Shown: positions 41,765 through 52,470 of the stretch, in pieces
How the letters are laid out: each line of letters opens with the position of its first letter
Numbering within the stretch: position 1 is the first letter of the stretch
Assembly (NCBI GenBank): GCA_002377855.1
Contig: DFQQ01000040.1
Location: 47,171-111,170 of the forward strand
DNA from: Acidovorax delafieldii
GTDB lineage: Bacteria > Pseudomonadota > Gammaproteobacteria > Burkholderiales > Burkholderiaceae_C
Direction: 5' to 3'
DNA: 64,000 nt
The notes under the pieces: model-generated
What the model saw: only the letters and a program-made list of their open reading frames with translations
Database searches by the model: none
What the model was told of the DNA's origin: nothing
Translations under genes and position numbers: made by a program

Positions 41765-44401
41765 TCAAGGCACTACATGCTGCCAGTACCGCCGCCCGGT
41801 TTCCCGCTCGCAAGCCACGTGGCCGGGCTGCTGCGAAGTCCACCGTGCCGCGCCGCAGCGCGGTGACTGCACCACCGAAACGCCGCGCTCGGCGTAGCGC
41901 TCCAGCACCTCAGGGGCAGGATGGCCAAACCGGTTGCGGTACCCCGCCTGCACCAAGGCAGTGCGTGGCTGTACGGCATCGAGAAAGACGGCGCTGGACG
42001 ACGTCTTGCTGCCATGGTGCGGCACCAGCAGCACATCCGCTTTCAACGGAGCACCGCGGGCCACAAGAGCATGTTCCTGAGGCGCTTCGATATCACCCAC
42101 CAGCAGAGCCACCGCCTGGCGGGCGGGGCCGTGGGGCGTGTCGGCAGCTTGGAGCTGCGCTGCGCTCGTCACACGCAGCACGCAACTGAGGGTATTGGCA
42201 CGCGCCTGGGGTGGCGGCGCGGCGTCGGCCGGGTGCAGGACCTCGAAGGCCACACCGTCCCACACCCAGTGCTGGCCGGCAACGCAGGGGGCGGATGCTC
42301 GCAGGGCCTGCAAAGCGTGCTCGGCTTCCAGCGAGCCGGTGAGCGCAGCCTGTGGCTGCTGGGCCAGAACAGCGGCGGCACCCCCGGTATGGTCGGCATC
42401 GCGGTGGCTGAGCATGAGCACATCCACCTGCTCGCCCAGCGCACGCAACAGTGGCACCAGTACGCGGTGGCCAGCGTCGCTTTCACGGCTGAAGCGAGGC
42501 CCTGCGTCATACAGCAGCGTATGCTGGGCCGTGCGCACCAGCACGGCGTTGCCCTGCCCGATGTCTGGCGCCAGCAGTTCAAACTGGCCCGGAGCCGGGC
42601 GACTCGCCTGCCAGCACAAAAGAGGGATGAGCAAAGGCACAGCCCACAGGCGCACCTGCCAGGGCAGCCGCATGGCCAGCAAGCCGCCCCCCAGCAGTGC
42701 AAGGCCCCCCGCCCAAAGTGGCGCTGCGGGCAGAAAAACCACGGCCCAGGGCCAGCCGGCCAGCCACTGCAGCCCCGCAGCCAACGGCTGCAACGCAGCC
42801 GCCGCCAGCGACCACAGTGGCGCCCACACCACCCCCGCCAGTGCCAACGGCGTGACCACCAACGTGACCCAAGGAATGGTCAGCAGATTGGCGATGAACC
42901 CGACCAACGACACTTGGCCAAACAACAGCAGGCCCAAAGGCGTCAGCGCAATGGTCACTACCCACTGCTCACGCAGCAAGGCATAAAAACGGCCTCGCGC
43001 GCTTGTATCACGAGCGCCACCAGCTACAAAATCAGTAGCAAACAGCACACCCACGGCCACAAAGCTCAGCCAGAAACCTGCCTGCCAAAGAGCCCAGGGG
43101 TCGAGGAGTACCACAGCAGCACACGCCAGCAACCACACCTGCGGCCAGGGCCAGCGGCGGCCGCTGAGCTGCAGCGCAGCCACCACGGCAAGCATGGTCA
43201 CGGTGCGCTGCGCGGGCACACCCCAACCACTGAACACGGCATAGCAGCCCGCCAGTACCACGCCCGCAATCAGCGCCGCTGCGGGCGCAGGCACGGCCAG
43301 ACACAGACGCCGTGAGCGCCGCCACAAAGCACCCACCAGGGCGGCCGCGAGCCAGGCAAACAAGGTGATGTGCAACCCGGAAATGCTCATGAGATGGGCC
43401 ACCCCGGTGGCCCGGAACACATCCCAGTCGGCACGGTCAATGGCCCGCTGGTCACCCGTGACCAGTGCCGCCACGACGCCGGCCACCCGGGCGCGCGGCG
43501 TTTCCTCATCAGGTCCACCTGCGCCAGCCAAACGGTGCAAGATCGCATCACGCACCGCTTGGCGCCATTGCTCCACGGGGTAGCGCCAAGTGCTGCCGAC
43601 CCGTTCGGGCGGCACATCCTTGGGGCCCGCGCGAACATACCCAGTCGCCTGCACGCCCTGCTCCCACAGCCACAGCTCATAGTCAAAGCCGTGCGGGTTG
43701 CGCAGCCCGTGGGGTGCCTTCAGGCGCACTGTCATCCGCCAGCGTTCGCCAGCCCGCAGATCGGGTGGATGGCGCTGCAAATCGGCCAGGCCCTGCGCAT
43801 CGCGCAGCGCCCCGCCGTACCACGACACATCGATCAGGGGCGGCAGCTGCGGCAGCGCGCCGTGCCGCTGGGCATCTGCAGAAGTGGCTTCTGCCAGCAA
43901 ACGAGGCCACTCGGCCGACTCCACCGCGAGGCGCAGACGCACCCCCGCCTCGCTGCGCTGCGGCATGGCAGTTACCACGGCCGTGATGCGTATGTCCCGC
44001 CCCTCCAGCTCAGCAGCCAGGCCCTGATTCGCGAAGCTGCTGGCCCGCAAACCGCACAGCGCAAAGGCTGCTGCGGTGCCTGCTGCAAGCGCGAACGTCC
44101 AGGCCAGCCGGCGCCGCGCGCTTGCGGCACCACGGCTGCCCAGCGGACCACCAACCTCCCTAGGCGACCGCTGCCGCCCTGCGGCCATACCCAGCGCCAA
44201 GGCCAGTGCAAATGCAAATGCCAAAACCACCGCATACGCCTCGGGGGGCCACAACGCCGGCTGCCACAATTGCAGTGCCGAGCCCCCCACCACCCCCAGC
44301 AGCACCGCCGGAACGCGCCATGGGGGACGTGGCGCCGCCTCGTCAACGCATGCGTTGCCGGGAGAACGCTGGCGGTCATTAGGCGGGCTTATGGCAAACA
44401 T
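41765..44401 (-). CDS. comEC: DNA internalisation competence protein ComEC/Rec2
   Basis: Inner-membrane channel that takes single-stranded DNA into the cytoplasm during natural transformation. It has 878 residues: N-terminal helices and an OB-fold-like DUF4131 region, the ComEC channel domain (GVAHLMSISGLHITLFAWLA), and a C-terminal metallo-beta-lactamase-like domain with SHRDADHTGG. A copy of the intergenic hairpin repeat lies in frame near residues 454-468, coding ATDFVAGGARDTSARG in a loop before LLREQWVVTIALTPLG. The frame is intact. No other competence genes are near. Confidence 0.93.
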   Translation of the reverse strand: MFAISPPNDRQRSPGNACVDEAAPRPPWRVPAVLLGVVGGSALQLWQPALWPPEAYAVVLAFAFALALALGMAAGRQRSPREVGGPLGSRGAASARRRLAWTFALAAGTAAAFALCGLRASSFANQGLAAELEGRDIRITAVVTAMPQRSEAGVRLRLAVESAEWPRLLAEATSADAQRHGALPQLPPLIDVSWYGGALRDAQGLADLQRHPPDLRAGERWRMTVRLKAPHGLRNPHGFDYELWLWEQGVQATGYVRAGPKDVPPERVGSTWRYPVEQWRQAVRDAILHRLAGAGGPDEETPRARVAGVVAALVTGDQRAIDRADWDVFRATGVAHLMSISGLHITLFAWLAAALVGALWRRSRRLCLAVPAPAAALIAGVVLAGCYAVFSGWGVPAQRTVTMLAVVAALQLSGRRWPWPQVWLLACAAVVLLDPWALWQAGFWLSFVAVGVLFATDFVAGGARDTSARGRFYALLREQWVVTIALTPLGLLLFGQVSLVGFIANLLTIPWVTLVVTPLALAGVVWAPLWSLAAAALQPLAAGLQWLAGWPWAVVFLPAAPLWAGGLALLGGGLLAMRLPWQVRLWAVPLLIPLLCWQASRPAPGQFELLAPDIGQGNAVLVRTAQHTLLYDAGPRFSRESDAGHRVLVPLLRALGEQVDVLMLSHRDADHTGGAAAVLAQQPQAALTGSLEAEHALQALRASAPCVAGQHWVWDGVAFEVLHPADAAPPPQARANTLSCVLRVTSAAQLQAADTPHGPARQAVALLVGDIEAPQEHALVARGAPLKADVLLVPHHGSKTSSSAVFLDAVQPRTALVQAGYRNRFGHPAPEVLERYAERGVSVVQSPRCGAARWTSQQPGHVACERETGRRYWQHVVP
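42999..43040 (-). repeat. GCTAT/GCGCTT hairpin repeat, copy 6, inside comEC
   Basis: GCGCTTGTATCACGAGCGC hairpin followed by AGCTACAAAATCAGTAGCAA. It keeps the comEC frame open on the opposite strand and adds about 14 residues. Confidence 0.75.
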
Positions 44402-44556
44402 GGGCTGATGCTAATGCGCCCGTGCAGTGCCGGAGGTGCCGCGGCCACAGCGTGGGCTGTGTAACACTTGCCGCCACAGCACTGTGCGGAGCATGCCAGC
44501 GCCTGCGGTGCATACATGCGCCGCCCCCTTCTACCACCCTGAACCCAAGGAAAACC

Positions 44557-45015
44557 ATGAGCGTTTACGACAAACTGAGTGAACTCAACATCACACTGCC
44601 CCCCGTATCCGTGCCCGCTGCGGCCTACGTACCTTATGTGCAGACTGGCAACCTCGTGTTTTTGAGCGGTCACATCGCCCGCAAGGATGGCAAGCCCTGG
44701 GCCGCGCAGTTTGGCAAGAACATCACCACCGAAGAGGGCAAGCTCGCTGCCCGCGCCGTGGCCGTCGACCTGCTGGGCACACTGCACGTGGCCACGGGCA
44801 ATGACCTGAACCGCGTCAAGCGCATCGTCAAGGTAATGAGCCTCGTGAACTCCACGGGCGACTTCACCGAGCAGCATTTGGTCACCAACGGCGCCAGCGA
44901 GCTGCTGGGCCAGGTGTTTGGAGACAAGGGCGTGCACGCCCGCAGCGCCTTCGGCGTCGCCCAGATCCCCATGGGTGCTTGCGTGGAGATCGAGTTGATC
45001 GCCGAGCTGGCCTGA
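44557..45015 (+). CDS. RidA/YjgF family protein
   Basis: A 152-residue member of the RidA family, which hydrolyses reactive enamine/imine intermediates made by PLP enzymes. Seen: LSGHIARKDGKPW, the central KRIVKVMSLVNSTGDF and C-terminal HARSAFGVAQIPMGACVEIE, the last being the trimer active-site strand; the Arg of the usual 'R.A.GV..LP' motif is present in ARSAFGVAQIP. AAGGAAAACC precedes the ATG at 44557. It is longer than archetypal RidA (128 residues) and belongs to a side branch. Divergent from comEC. Confidence 0.85.
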   Translation: MSVYDKLSELNITLPPVSVPAAAYVPYVQTGNLVFLSGHIARKDGKPWAAQFGKNITTEEGKLAARAVAVDLLGTLHVATGNDLNRVKRIVKVMSLVNSTGDFTEQHLVTNGASELLGQVFGDKGVHARSAFGVAQIPMGACVEIELIAELA

Positions 45016-45029
45016 TTCGGTCGCTCCAC

Positions 45030-45065
45030 AAAAAAAGCCAACCGGCAACGGTTGGCTTTTTGTTT
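45030..45065. terminator. Bidirectional terminator between ridA-like gene and parC
   Basis: AAAAAGCCAACCG stem, GCAA loop, CGGTTGGCTTTTT. Symmetric A/T runs let it serve both convergent genes. Confidence 0.92.
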
Positions 45066-45086
45066 GGCGGACTGCGCGCGGCAGCA

Positions 45087-47444
45087 TCACTCCACGCGGG
45101 TAACGGCGTTGGGCTTGAAGCCGAGGTCGGCCGCCTTCCCCTTGCGGCCGCGCGCGGCGCGGGCGTTGTTGAGGCTGCGGATTTCCAGCGTTTCGTCGCG
45201 CACCTTGCCGCCCCGGCCAATGCCGTCCAGCCGGATGCTGCGGGTATAGGCCGCAGCGCCTGCCAGCTGGTCCTTGTCTTCCAGGTCGATGAGCATCAGG
45301 CCGCGGCCACCGTTGGTCATGGTCTTGAGTTCGGTGATCTCGAAGGTCAGGATGCGACCGCCCACGGACGCACAGGCCACATGCGTGGCGGGCAACACGG
45401 GCTTGCTGCCGGAGGTGCCTGCCACATGCGAAGGCACGCACACGGTTTCGCCCTCGCCCAGCGTGAGGAAGGCCTTGCCGCCCTTTTGGCGCGAGACCAT
45501 GTTCTCCACCGCCGCCAGGAAGCCGTAGCCGCCCGAGTTGGACAGCAGCAGCGTGGCGTTGGCGGGCCCCGCAAAGTAGTGCAGCAGCTGGGTGCCCGAC
45601 TCCAGTTCGATCAGCGTGGTCACTGGCTGGCCGTCGCCCCGCGCGCCGGGCAGCAACGATACGGCCACCGAATACACACGACCATTGCTGCCAAAAGCCA
45701 GCAGGGTATCGACCGTGCGGCATTCGAACGTGCCGTACAGCCCATCGCCCGCCTTGAAGGCGAAGCTGGCCGCCTCGTGCCCATGGCCGGTGCGGGCACG
45801 CACCCAGCCCTTTTGCGAGACGATCACCGTCACCGGCTCGTCCACCACCTTCACTTCGGCCACGGCCTTTTTCTCGGCTTGGATGAGGGTGCGGCGCGCG
45901 TCGGCAAAGGTCTTGGCGTCCGCCTCGATCTCTTTGACCATGGTGCGGCGCAGCGAGCCGGGGTTGTTCAGGATGTCTTCGAGCTTGCCCTGGCTTTCGC
46001 GCAGCTCTTTCAGCTCCTGCTCGATCTTGATGGCTTCGAGCCGAGCGAGCTGGCGCAGGCGGATTTCGAGGATGTCCTCGGCCTGCCGGTCGCTGAGGTT
46101 GAAGCGCGCGATCAGCGCGGCCTTGGGCTCCTCGGCCGCGCGGATGATGGCAATCACCTCGTCGATGTTGAGCAGCACGGTCTGCCGCCCTTCGAGGATG
46201 TGGATGCGGTCCAGCACTTTGTCGAGCCGATGCTGGCTGCGGCGGGTGATGGTAGTCTGGCGGAAGGCGATCCACTCCTCCAGCATCTGCCGCAGCGACT
46301 TCTGCACGGGCTTGCCGTCGAGCCCCACCATGGTGAGGTTGATGGGCGCAGACGTCTCCAGGCTGGTGTGGGCCAGCAGCGCGGTGATCAACTCCTGCTG
46401 CGGGGTCTTGCCCGTTTTGGGCTCGAACACCAGGCGCACCGGTGCGTCCTTGCTCGATTCGTCGCGCACCACGTCCAGCACGGCCAGCATGCTGGCCTTG
46501 AGTAGGGTCTGGTCCTGGCTCAGCGCTTTCTTGCCGGCCTTGACCTTGGGGTTGGTGATTTCTTCAATCTCTTCCAGCACACGCTGGGTGCTGACGCCGG
46601 GCGGCAGCTCGGTGACCACCAATTGCCATTGGCCGCGCGCCATTTCTTCGATCTTCCAGCGGGCGCGCACCTTGAGGCTTCCGCGGCCCGTGCGATACGC
46701 ATCGGCAATATCGCCCGCACTGCTGATGATCTGGCCGCCGCCGGGGTAGTCGGGCCCTGGCACGATGGCCAGAAGGTCTTCGGGGCTGAGCGACGGCGTC
46801 TTGATGAGCGCGATGCAGGCGTCGGCAATTTCGCGCAGGTTGTGGCTGGGGATCTCGGTGGCCAGGCCCACGGCAATGCCGCTGGCGCCGTTGAGCAGCG
46901 CAAAGGGCAGGCGGGCGGGCAACTGCCGCGGCTCCTGCGTGCTGCCATCGTAGTTGGGCATGAAATCCACGGTGCCTTCGTCGATCTCATCGAGCAGCAG
47001 GCTGGTGATGCGCGACAGGCGGGCTTCGGTATAGCGCATGGCCGCAGCGCCGTCACCGTCGCGGCTGCCAAAGTTGCCCTGGCCGTCGATCAGCGGATAG
47101 CGCTGCGCGAAGTCCTGCGCCATGCGCACGAGTGCGTCATAGGCCGACTGGTCGCCGTGGGGGTGAAACCGGCCCAGCACATCGCCCACCACGCGGGCAC
47201 TCTTGACTGGCTTGGCCGCCGCGCTGCGCGTGGGGCCGCTGTAGCCCAGACCCATCCGGTCCATCGAATACAAAATGCGCCGCTGCACGGGCTTGAGGCC
47301 ATCGCACACATCGGGCAGCGCGCGGCCCTTCACGACCGACAGCGCGTATTCCAGGTAAGCGCGCTGTGCGTAGCCCGCCAGGGCCAGCGAGTCGCCGCCA
47401 TCATCGCCAGCGGTGGTGAAATCTAAAGTGGGTTGGTCGCTCAT
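45087..47444 (-). CDS. parC: DNA topoisomerase IV subunit A
   Basis: Decatenates replicated chromosomes with ParE. It has 785 residues. The winged-helix region around GRFHPHGDQSAYDALVRMAQ and the catalytic Tyr in AAMRYTEARL are conserved; the C-terminal beta-pinwheel blades follow residue 500. At the quinolone-resistance positions the sequence is Gln-Ser-Ala-Tyr-Asp, common in betaproteobacteria as far as I recall. Its ATG overlaps the stop of the lytic transglycosylase gene (ATGA), so the two are translationally coupled. Confidence 0.96.
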   Translation of the reverse strand: MSDQPTLDFTTAGDDGGDSLALAGYAQRAYLEYALSVVKGRALPDVCDGLKPVQRRILYSMDRMGLGYSGPTRSAAAKPVKSARVVGDVLGRFHPHGDQSAYDALVRMAQDFAQRYPLIDGQGNFGSRDGDGAAAMRYTEARLSRITSLLLDEIDEGTVDFMPNYDGSTQEPRQLPARLPFALLNGASGIAVGLATEIPSHNLREIADACIALIKTPSLSPEDLLAIVPGPDYPGGGQIISSAGDIADAYRTGRGSLKVRARWKIEEMARGQWQLVVTELPPGVSTQRVLEEIEEITNPKVKAGKKALSQDQTLLKASMLAVLDVVRDESSKDAPVRLVFEPKTGKTPQQELITALLAHTSLETSAPINLTMVGLDGKPVQKSLRQMLEEWIAFRQTTITRRSQHRLDKVLDRIHILEGRQTVLLNIDEVIAIIRAAEEPKAALIARFNLSDRQAEDILEIRLRQLARLEAIKIEQELKELRESQGKLEDILNNPGSLRRTMVKEIEADAKTFADARRTLIQAEKKAVAEVKVVDEPVTVIVSQKGWVRARTGHGHEAASFAFKAGDGLYGTFECRTVDTLLAFGSNGRVYSVAVSLLPGARGDGQPVTTLIELESGTQLLHYFAGPANATLLLSNSGGYGFLAAVENMVSRQKGGKAFLTLGEGETVCVPSHVAGTSGSKPVLPATHVACASVGGRILTFEITELKTMTNGGRGLMLIDLEDKDQLAGAAAYTRSIRLDGIGRGGKVRDETLEIRSLNNARAARGRKGKAADLGFKPNAVTRVE

Positions 47445-48286
47445 TCGTTCGGAGTCGTCGGTAGAGGTTCGTTGGCGGCGCGGGTATGCGCCACCTGGGC
47501 ATCGGGCGGCAGGTTGCCCCGGTTGTGGGCGCCACCCTGCAATTGCATGCGCACACGTCCCGGAATGGCTCGATGTGCCTGTACCGGCGCGGGCGGCTTC
47601 AGCTGGGTGTACAGCGCCAGTACAGTGCGCACGTAGTTTTGGGTTTCCTTGAACGCGGGAATCTGGTTTCCGGCTTTCTGTACCGCGCCCTCGCCCGCGT
47701 TGTAGGCCGCAAGGGCCAGGTCCATGCGGCCTGGGAACAGATCGAGCAGGTAGCGCAGGTAACGCGTTCCCGTGGGTACGTTCACAGCGGGGTCGGTCAA
47801 CTTCTGCTCCACGGTACGCCGCGCATCCGCCTTCACGCCAAAGCGGCTGGCCGTGGCGGGCATGAGCTGCATCAGGCCCACCGCACCTTTGGGTGAGACG
47901 GCCTGTGCATCAAAGCCCGACTCCGTGGCAATCAGTGCCTGCAACAGCTCGTATTCCACGGCCTGTTGCTCTGCTGCTGCGCGCAAGTGGTGCTTGATGC
48001 TTTTGTAACCGGGCGCGATGTCGAAAAACGCCAGGAGGCGCGCCCCCGCACTGGGCATGGAATGGGGCATCGACCGTGCGGCATTCGGCACGTCACGGGT
48101 TGAATCGAACTCGGCCCCGCGAAAGAACAGCTGGTAGCGCGCATCCAGTTGCTCTGCCGCAAAATGCGTCACTCCGCGCTCGTCCACGTGCGCCCACAGG
48201 TCTGCATGGGCTTGCCGCTGCCATAAGCACAGCAGCAAGCCCAATGCGGACCAGCGCAACAGACTGGTTTTGGAAAGTAACTTCAT
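47441..48286 (-). CDS. Lytic transglycosylase, SLT domain
   Basis: Periplasmic murein-cleaving enzyme, 281 residues. A signal peptide (LLRWSALGLLLCLWQRQAHA) is followed by an SLT domain: catalytic Glu in LIATESGFDAQAVSPKGAVG, then GLMQLMPATASRFG and LALAAYNAGEGAV. A DUF4124-like N-terminal segment (DLWAHVDERGVTHFA) is present. The start at 48286 is chosen for the signal peptide; the frame is open farther upstream into parE. It sits between parE and parC on the same strand, an order seen in related species. Confidence 0.9.
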   Translation of the reverse strand: MKLLSKTSLLRWSALGLLLCLWQRQAHADLWAHVDERGVTHFAAEQLDARYQLFFRGAEFDSTRDVPNAARSMPHSMPSAGARLLAFFDIAPGYKSIKHHLRAAAEQQAVEYELLQALIATESGFDAQAVSPKGAVGLMQLMPATASRFGVKADARRTVEQKLTDPAVNVPTGTRYLRYLLDLFPGRMDLALAAYNAGEGAVQKAGNQIPAFKETQNYVRTVLALYTQLKPPAPVQAHRAIPGRVRMQLQGGAHNRGNLPPDAQVAHTRAANEPLPTTPNE

Positions 48287-48318
48287 GACAGACAGGTGCT
48301 GCGCAGGGGCTTCAGTCC

Positions 48319-50301
<1,983 letters not shown>

Positions 50302-50425
50302 GGCGCGGATTGTAGTGCGGCACCACAGCAAAAGCTGGATAAAAAACCAGCCACTCGCCTTCTGTCAACTGTATTGGTCAAGGATGTACCAGCACGTTTC
50401 ACTCAATGTGGCTACATTCCTGCGC

Positions 50426-51643
50426 ATGCATACGAATCCTCCCAAACTCTCCATGTTCCAGGTGCTGGCCTGCGGAGCGGCCATCGTCACTTTGTCGATG
50501 GGCATCCGCCATGGCTTTGGCCTGTGGCTTCAGCCCATCACCCAAGAGATGGGGTGGACACGGCAATCGTTTGCGTTTGCGATCGCGCTGCAAAACCTGT
50601 CCTGGGGCGTAATGGGCATCTTCGCCGGCATGGCGGCCGACCGTTTTGGCGCCTTCCGGGTGCTGATGGGCGGCGCCGTTTTGTATGGCCTGGGCTTGGC
50701 GGGCATGGCGCTATCGCCCACGCCGCTGCTGTTTGCCCTTACTACTGGGCTGTTGATCGGCGCCGCGCAAGCGGGCACCACCTACGCCGTGATCTACGGG
50801 GTGTTGGGTCGCCAGATTGCACCAGAAAAGCGATCATGGGCCATGGGGGTGGCCGCTGCCGCCGGCTCCTTCGGTCAGTTCCTGATGGTGCCCGTGGAAG
50901 GCTGGCTGATTGCCAGCCTGGGGTGGCAGCAAGCCCTGGTGGCGCTGTCAATGGCCGTGCTGATGATCGTGCCGCTCGCGTTCGGCTTGCGCGAGCCCGG
51001 TTTTCAGGGCGCAGCGCCGCCCAAACGCGAACAGACGATCGCCCATGCACTGAAAGAAGCCTTCAGTTACCCCAGTTTCAACCTGCTGATGGCGGGCTAC
51101 TTCGTGTGTGGCTTTCAGGTGGTGTTCATTGGCGTGCACATGCCCAGCTACCTCAAGGACCACGGCCTGTCACCCCAGGTCGCCAGCTATGCGCTCGCGC
51201 TGATCGGGCTCTTCAACGTGTTTGGCACCTACATCGCAGGCACGCTGGGGCAACGCATGCCCAAGCGGTTCATCCTGTCGTTCATCTACATGGCACGCGC
51301 CGTGGTCATCACCATCTTTTTGCTGGTGCCGCTGTCGCCACTGTCGGTGTACGTGTTTTCGGCCGTGATGGGTGCGCTGTGGCTGTCCACCGTGCCGCCC
51401 ACCAACGCCACCATTGCGCAGATTTTTGGCGTACAGCACCTCTCGATGCTGGGCGGCTTTGTGTTCTTCAGCCACCAGATCGGCAGCTTCATGGGTGTGT
51501 GGCTGGGCGGCTACCTGTATGACGCCACAGGCAGCTACGATATCGTCTGGTACATCGCCATTGCGCTGGGCGTGCTGGCAGGCTTGGTCAATCTGCCTAT
51601 CAAGGAAGCCCCCATTCAGCGCGCCCATCCACAAGCGGCCTGA
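50426..51643 (+). CDS. MFS transporter
   Basis: Twelve-helix major facilitator of 405 residues. MGIRHGFGLWLQPITQEMGW near the start and the loop 2-3 motif GMAADRFGAFRVLMGGA are clear. The pattern of short N-terminus and central loop (GAAPPKREQTIAHALKEAFS) resembles monocarboxylate/oxalate-formate antiporter-type carriers. The ATG at 50426 is used; earlier in-frame codons overlap the parE start region. Substrate unknown. Divergent from parE across about 125 bases. Confidence 0.85.
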   Translation: MHTNPPKLSMFQVLACGAAIVTLSMGIRHGFGLWLQPITQEMGWTRQSFAFAIALQNLSWGVMGIFAGMAADRFGAFRVLMGGAVLYGLGLAGMALSPTPLLFALTTGLLIGAAQAGTTYAVIYGVLGRQIAPEKRSWAMGVAAAAGSFGQFLMVPVEGWLIASLGWQQALVALSMAVLMIVPLAFGLREPGFQGAAPPKREQTIAHALKEAFSYPSFNLLMAGYFVCGFQVVFIGVHMPSYLKDHGLSPQVASYALALIGLFNVFGTYIAGTLGQRMPKRFILSFIYMARAVVITIFLLVPLSPLSVYVFSAVMGALWLSTVPPTNATIAQIFGVQHLSMLGGFVFFSHQIGSFMGVWLGGYLYDATGSYDIVWYIAIALGVLAGLVNLPIKEAPIQRAHPQAA

Positions 51644-51666
51644 ACCCGCCTTCACACACCGCAGAC

Positions 51667-51822
51667 ATGGAAACACGCCCCACGCATGCAGTCTCCCGCC
51701 GCCGATGGCTGCGCGGTCTGGGTTGGCTCGCCGCCATCGCTGTCTGCCTGGCTGTGTTTGCGATGTACACGGTACCGGACTTCATGGTGATGGTGGCAGA
51801 CAAGGTTTGGTCGTGCTTCTGA
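51667..51822 (+). CDS. Small membrane protein, 51 residues
   Basis: METRPTHAVSRRRWLRGLGW leads into one transmembrane helix (LAAIAVCLAVFAMYTVP), then FMVMVADKVWSCF at the end. A basic N-terminus suggests an N-in orientation. The ribosome site is weak. It lies 23 bases after the MFS stop codon and may be in its operon. Small proteins of this shape occur in related bacteria as far as I recall, but no function is known. Confidence 0.45.
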   Translation: METRPTHAVSRRRWLRGLGWLAAIAVCLAVFAMYTVPDFMVMVADKVWSCF

Positions 51823-51842
51823 TTTCAACCATTTTGCCCTGT

Positions 51843-51885
51843 AGCGCTTGTATATAAAGCGCCAACAGCTATTACATTTATAGCA
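51843..51885 (-). repeat. GCTAT/GCGCTT hairpin repeat, copy 7, abutting a start codon
   Basis: AGCGCTTGTATATAAAGCGC hairpin, CAAC, AGCTATTACATTTATAGC hairpin, then the ATG of the methyltransferase. It is the most symmetric copy. Confidence 0.85.
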
Positions 51886-52440
51886 ATGCACGGTACGGAA
51901 GCACCCTCCGCCTGGGTCCAGCGATGGACCCATCTCATCCCGCCCCACAGCCCTGTGCTGGACGTGGCGTGCGGTGCAGGCCGCCACATGCGCTGGCTCC
52001 AAACGCAAGGCCACCAACCCACGGGGGTGGACGTCTCGGCGGACGCGTTGGCAGCATGTACAGGCCTTGGCGAGCTGATTTGCGCGGACATTGAAAACGG
52101 ACCGTGGCCGCTGGACGGGCGGCAATTTGGGGCCGTGGTCGTGACCAACTACCTCTGGCGCCCGCTGTGGCCGTCACTCCTGGGCAGCCTAGCGCCCGGC
52201 GGTGTACTGATCTATGAGACATTCGCCCAAGGTAACGAAAGTGTGGGCCGCCCCAGCAGGCCCGATTTCCTGCTCAGGCACGGTGAGTTGCTGCAGGCTT
52301 TTTCCGCCCTGCGCACGGTGGCGTATGAGGATGGATACTTGGAAAACCCGCCGCGCTTCGTACAGCGCCTCGTCGCCGTACGGGAAACACCTCTCCACGA
52401 GGGACCTGCGCGCCACAGGCTGCAGCCCGCGTCTAGTTAG
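51886..52440 (+). CDS. Class I SAM-dependent methyltransferase
   Basis: A 184-residue protein with the SAM-binding motif I LDVACGAGRHMRWLQ, acidic motif VDVSADALAA, and motif post-II FGAVVVTNYLWRPLW. It resembles TehB-like or UbiE-like methyltransferases; the substrate is unknown. The ATG at 51886 directly follows a hairpin repeat and has no Shine-Dalgarno sequence, so either translation starts without one or the true start differs. It ends 30 bases before dapA. Confidence 0.78.
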   Translation: MHGTEAPSAWVQRWTHLIPPHSPVLDVACGAGRHMRWLQTQGHQPTGVDVSADALAACTGLGELICADIENGPWPLDGRQFGAVVVTNYLWRPLWPSLLGSLAPGGVLIYETFAQGNESVGRPSRPDFLLRHGELLQAFSALRTVAYEDGYLENPPRFVQRLVAVRETPLHEGPARHRLQPASS

Positions 52441-52470
52441 AATGCCCTTTTACCGTTTCCATCTGCGGAC

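Noticed and set aside
45087..47444. Possible quinolone-resistance substitution in ParC
   Set aside because: The residues differ from E. coli but appear normal for betaproteobacteria; resistance cannot be claimed.
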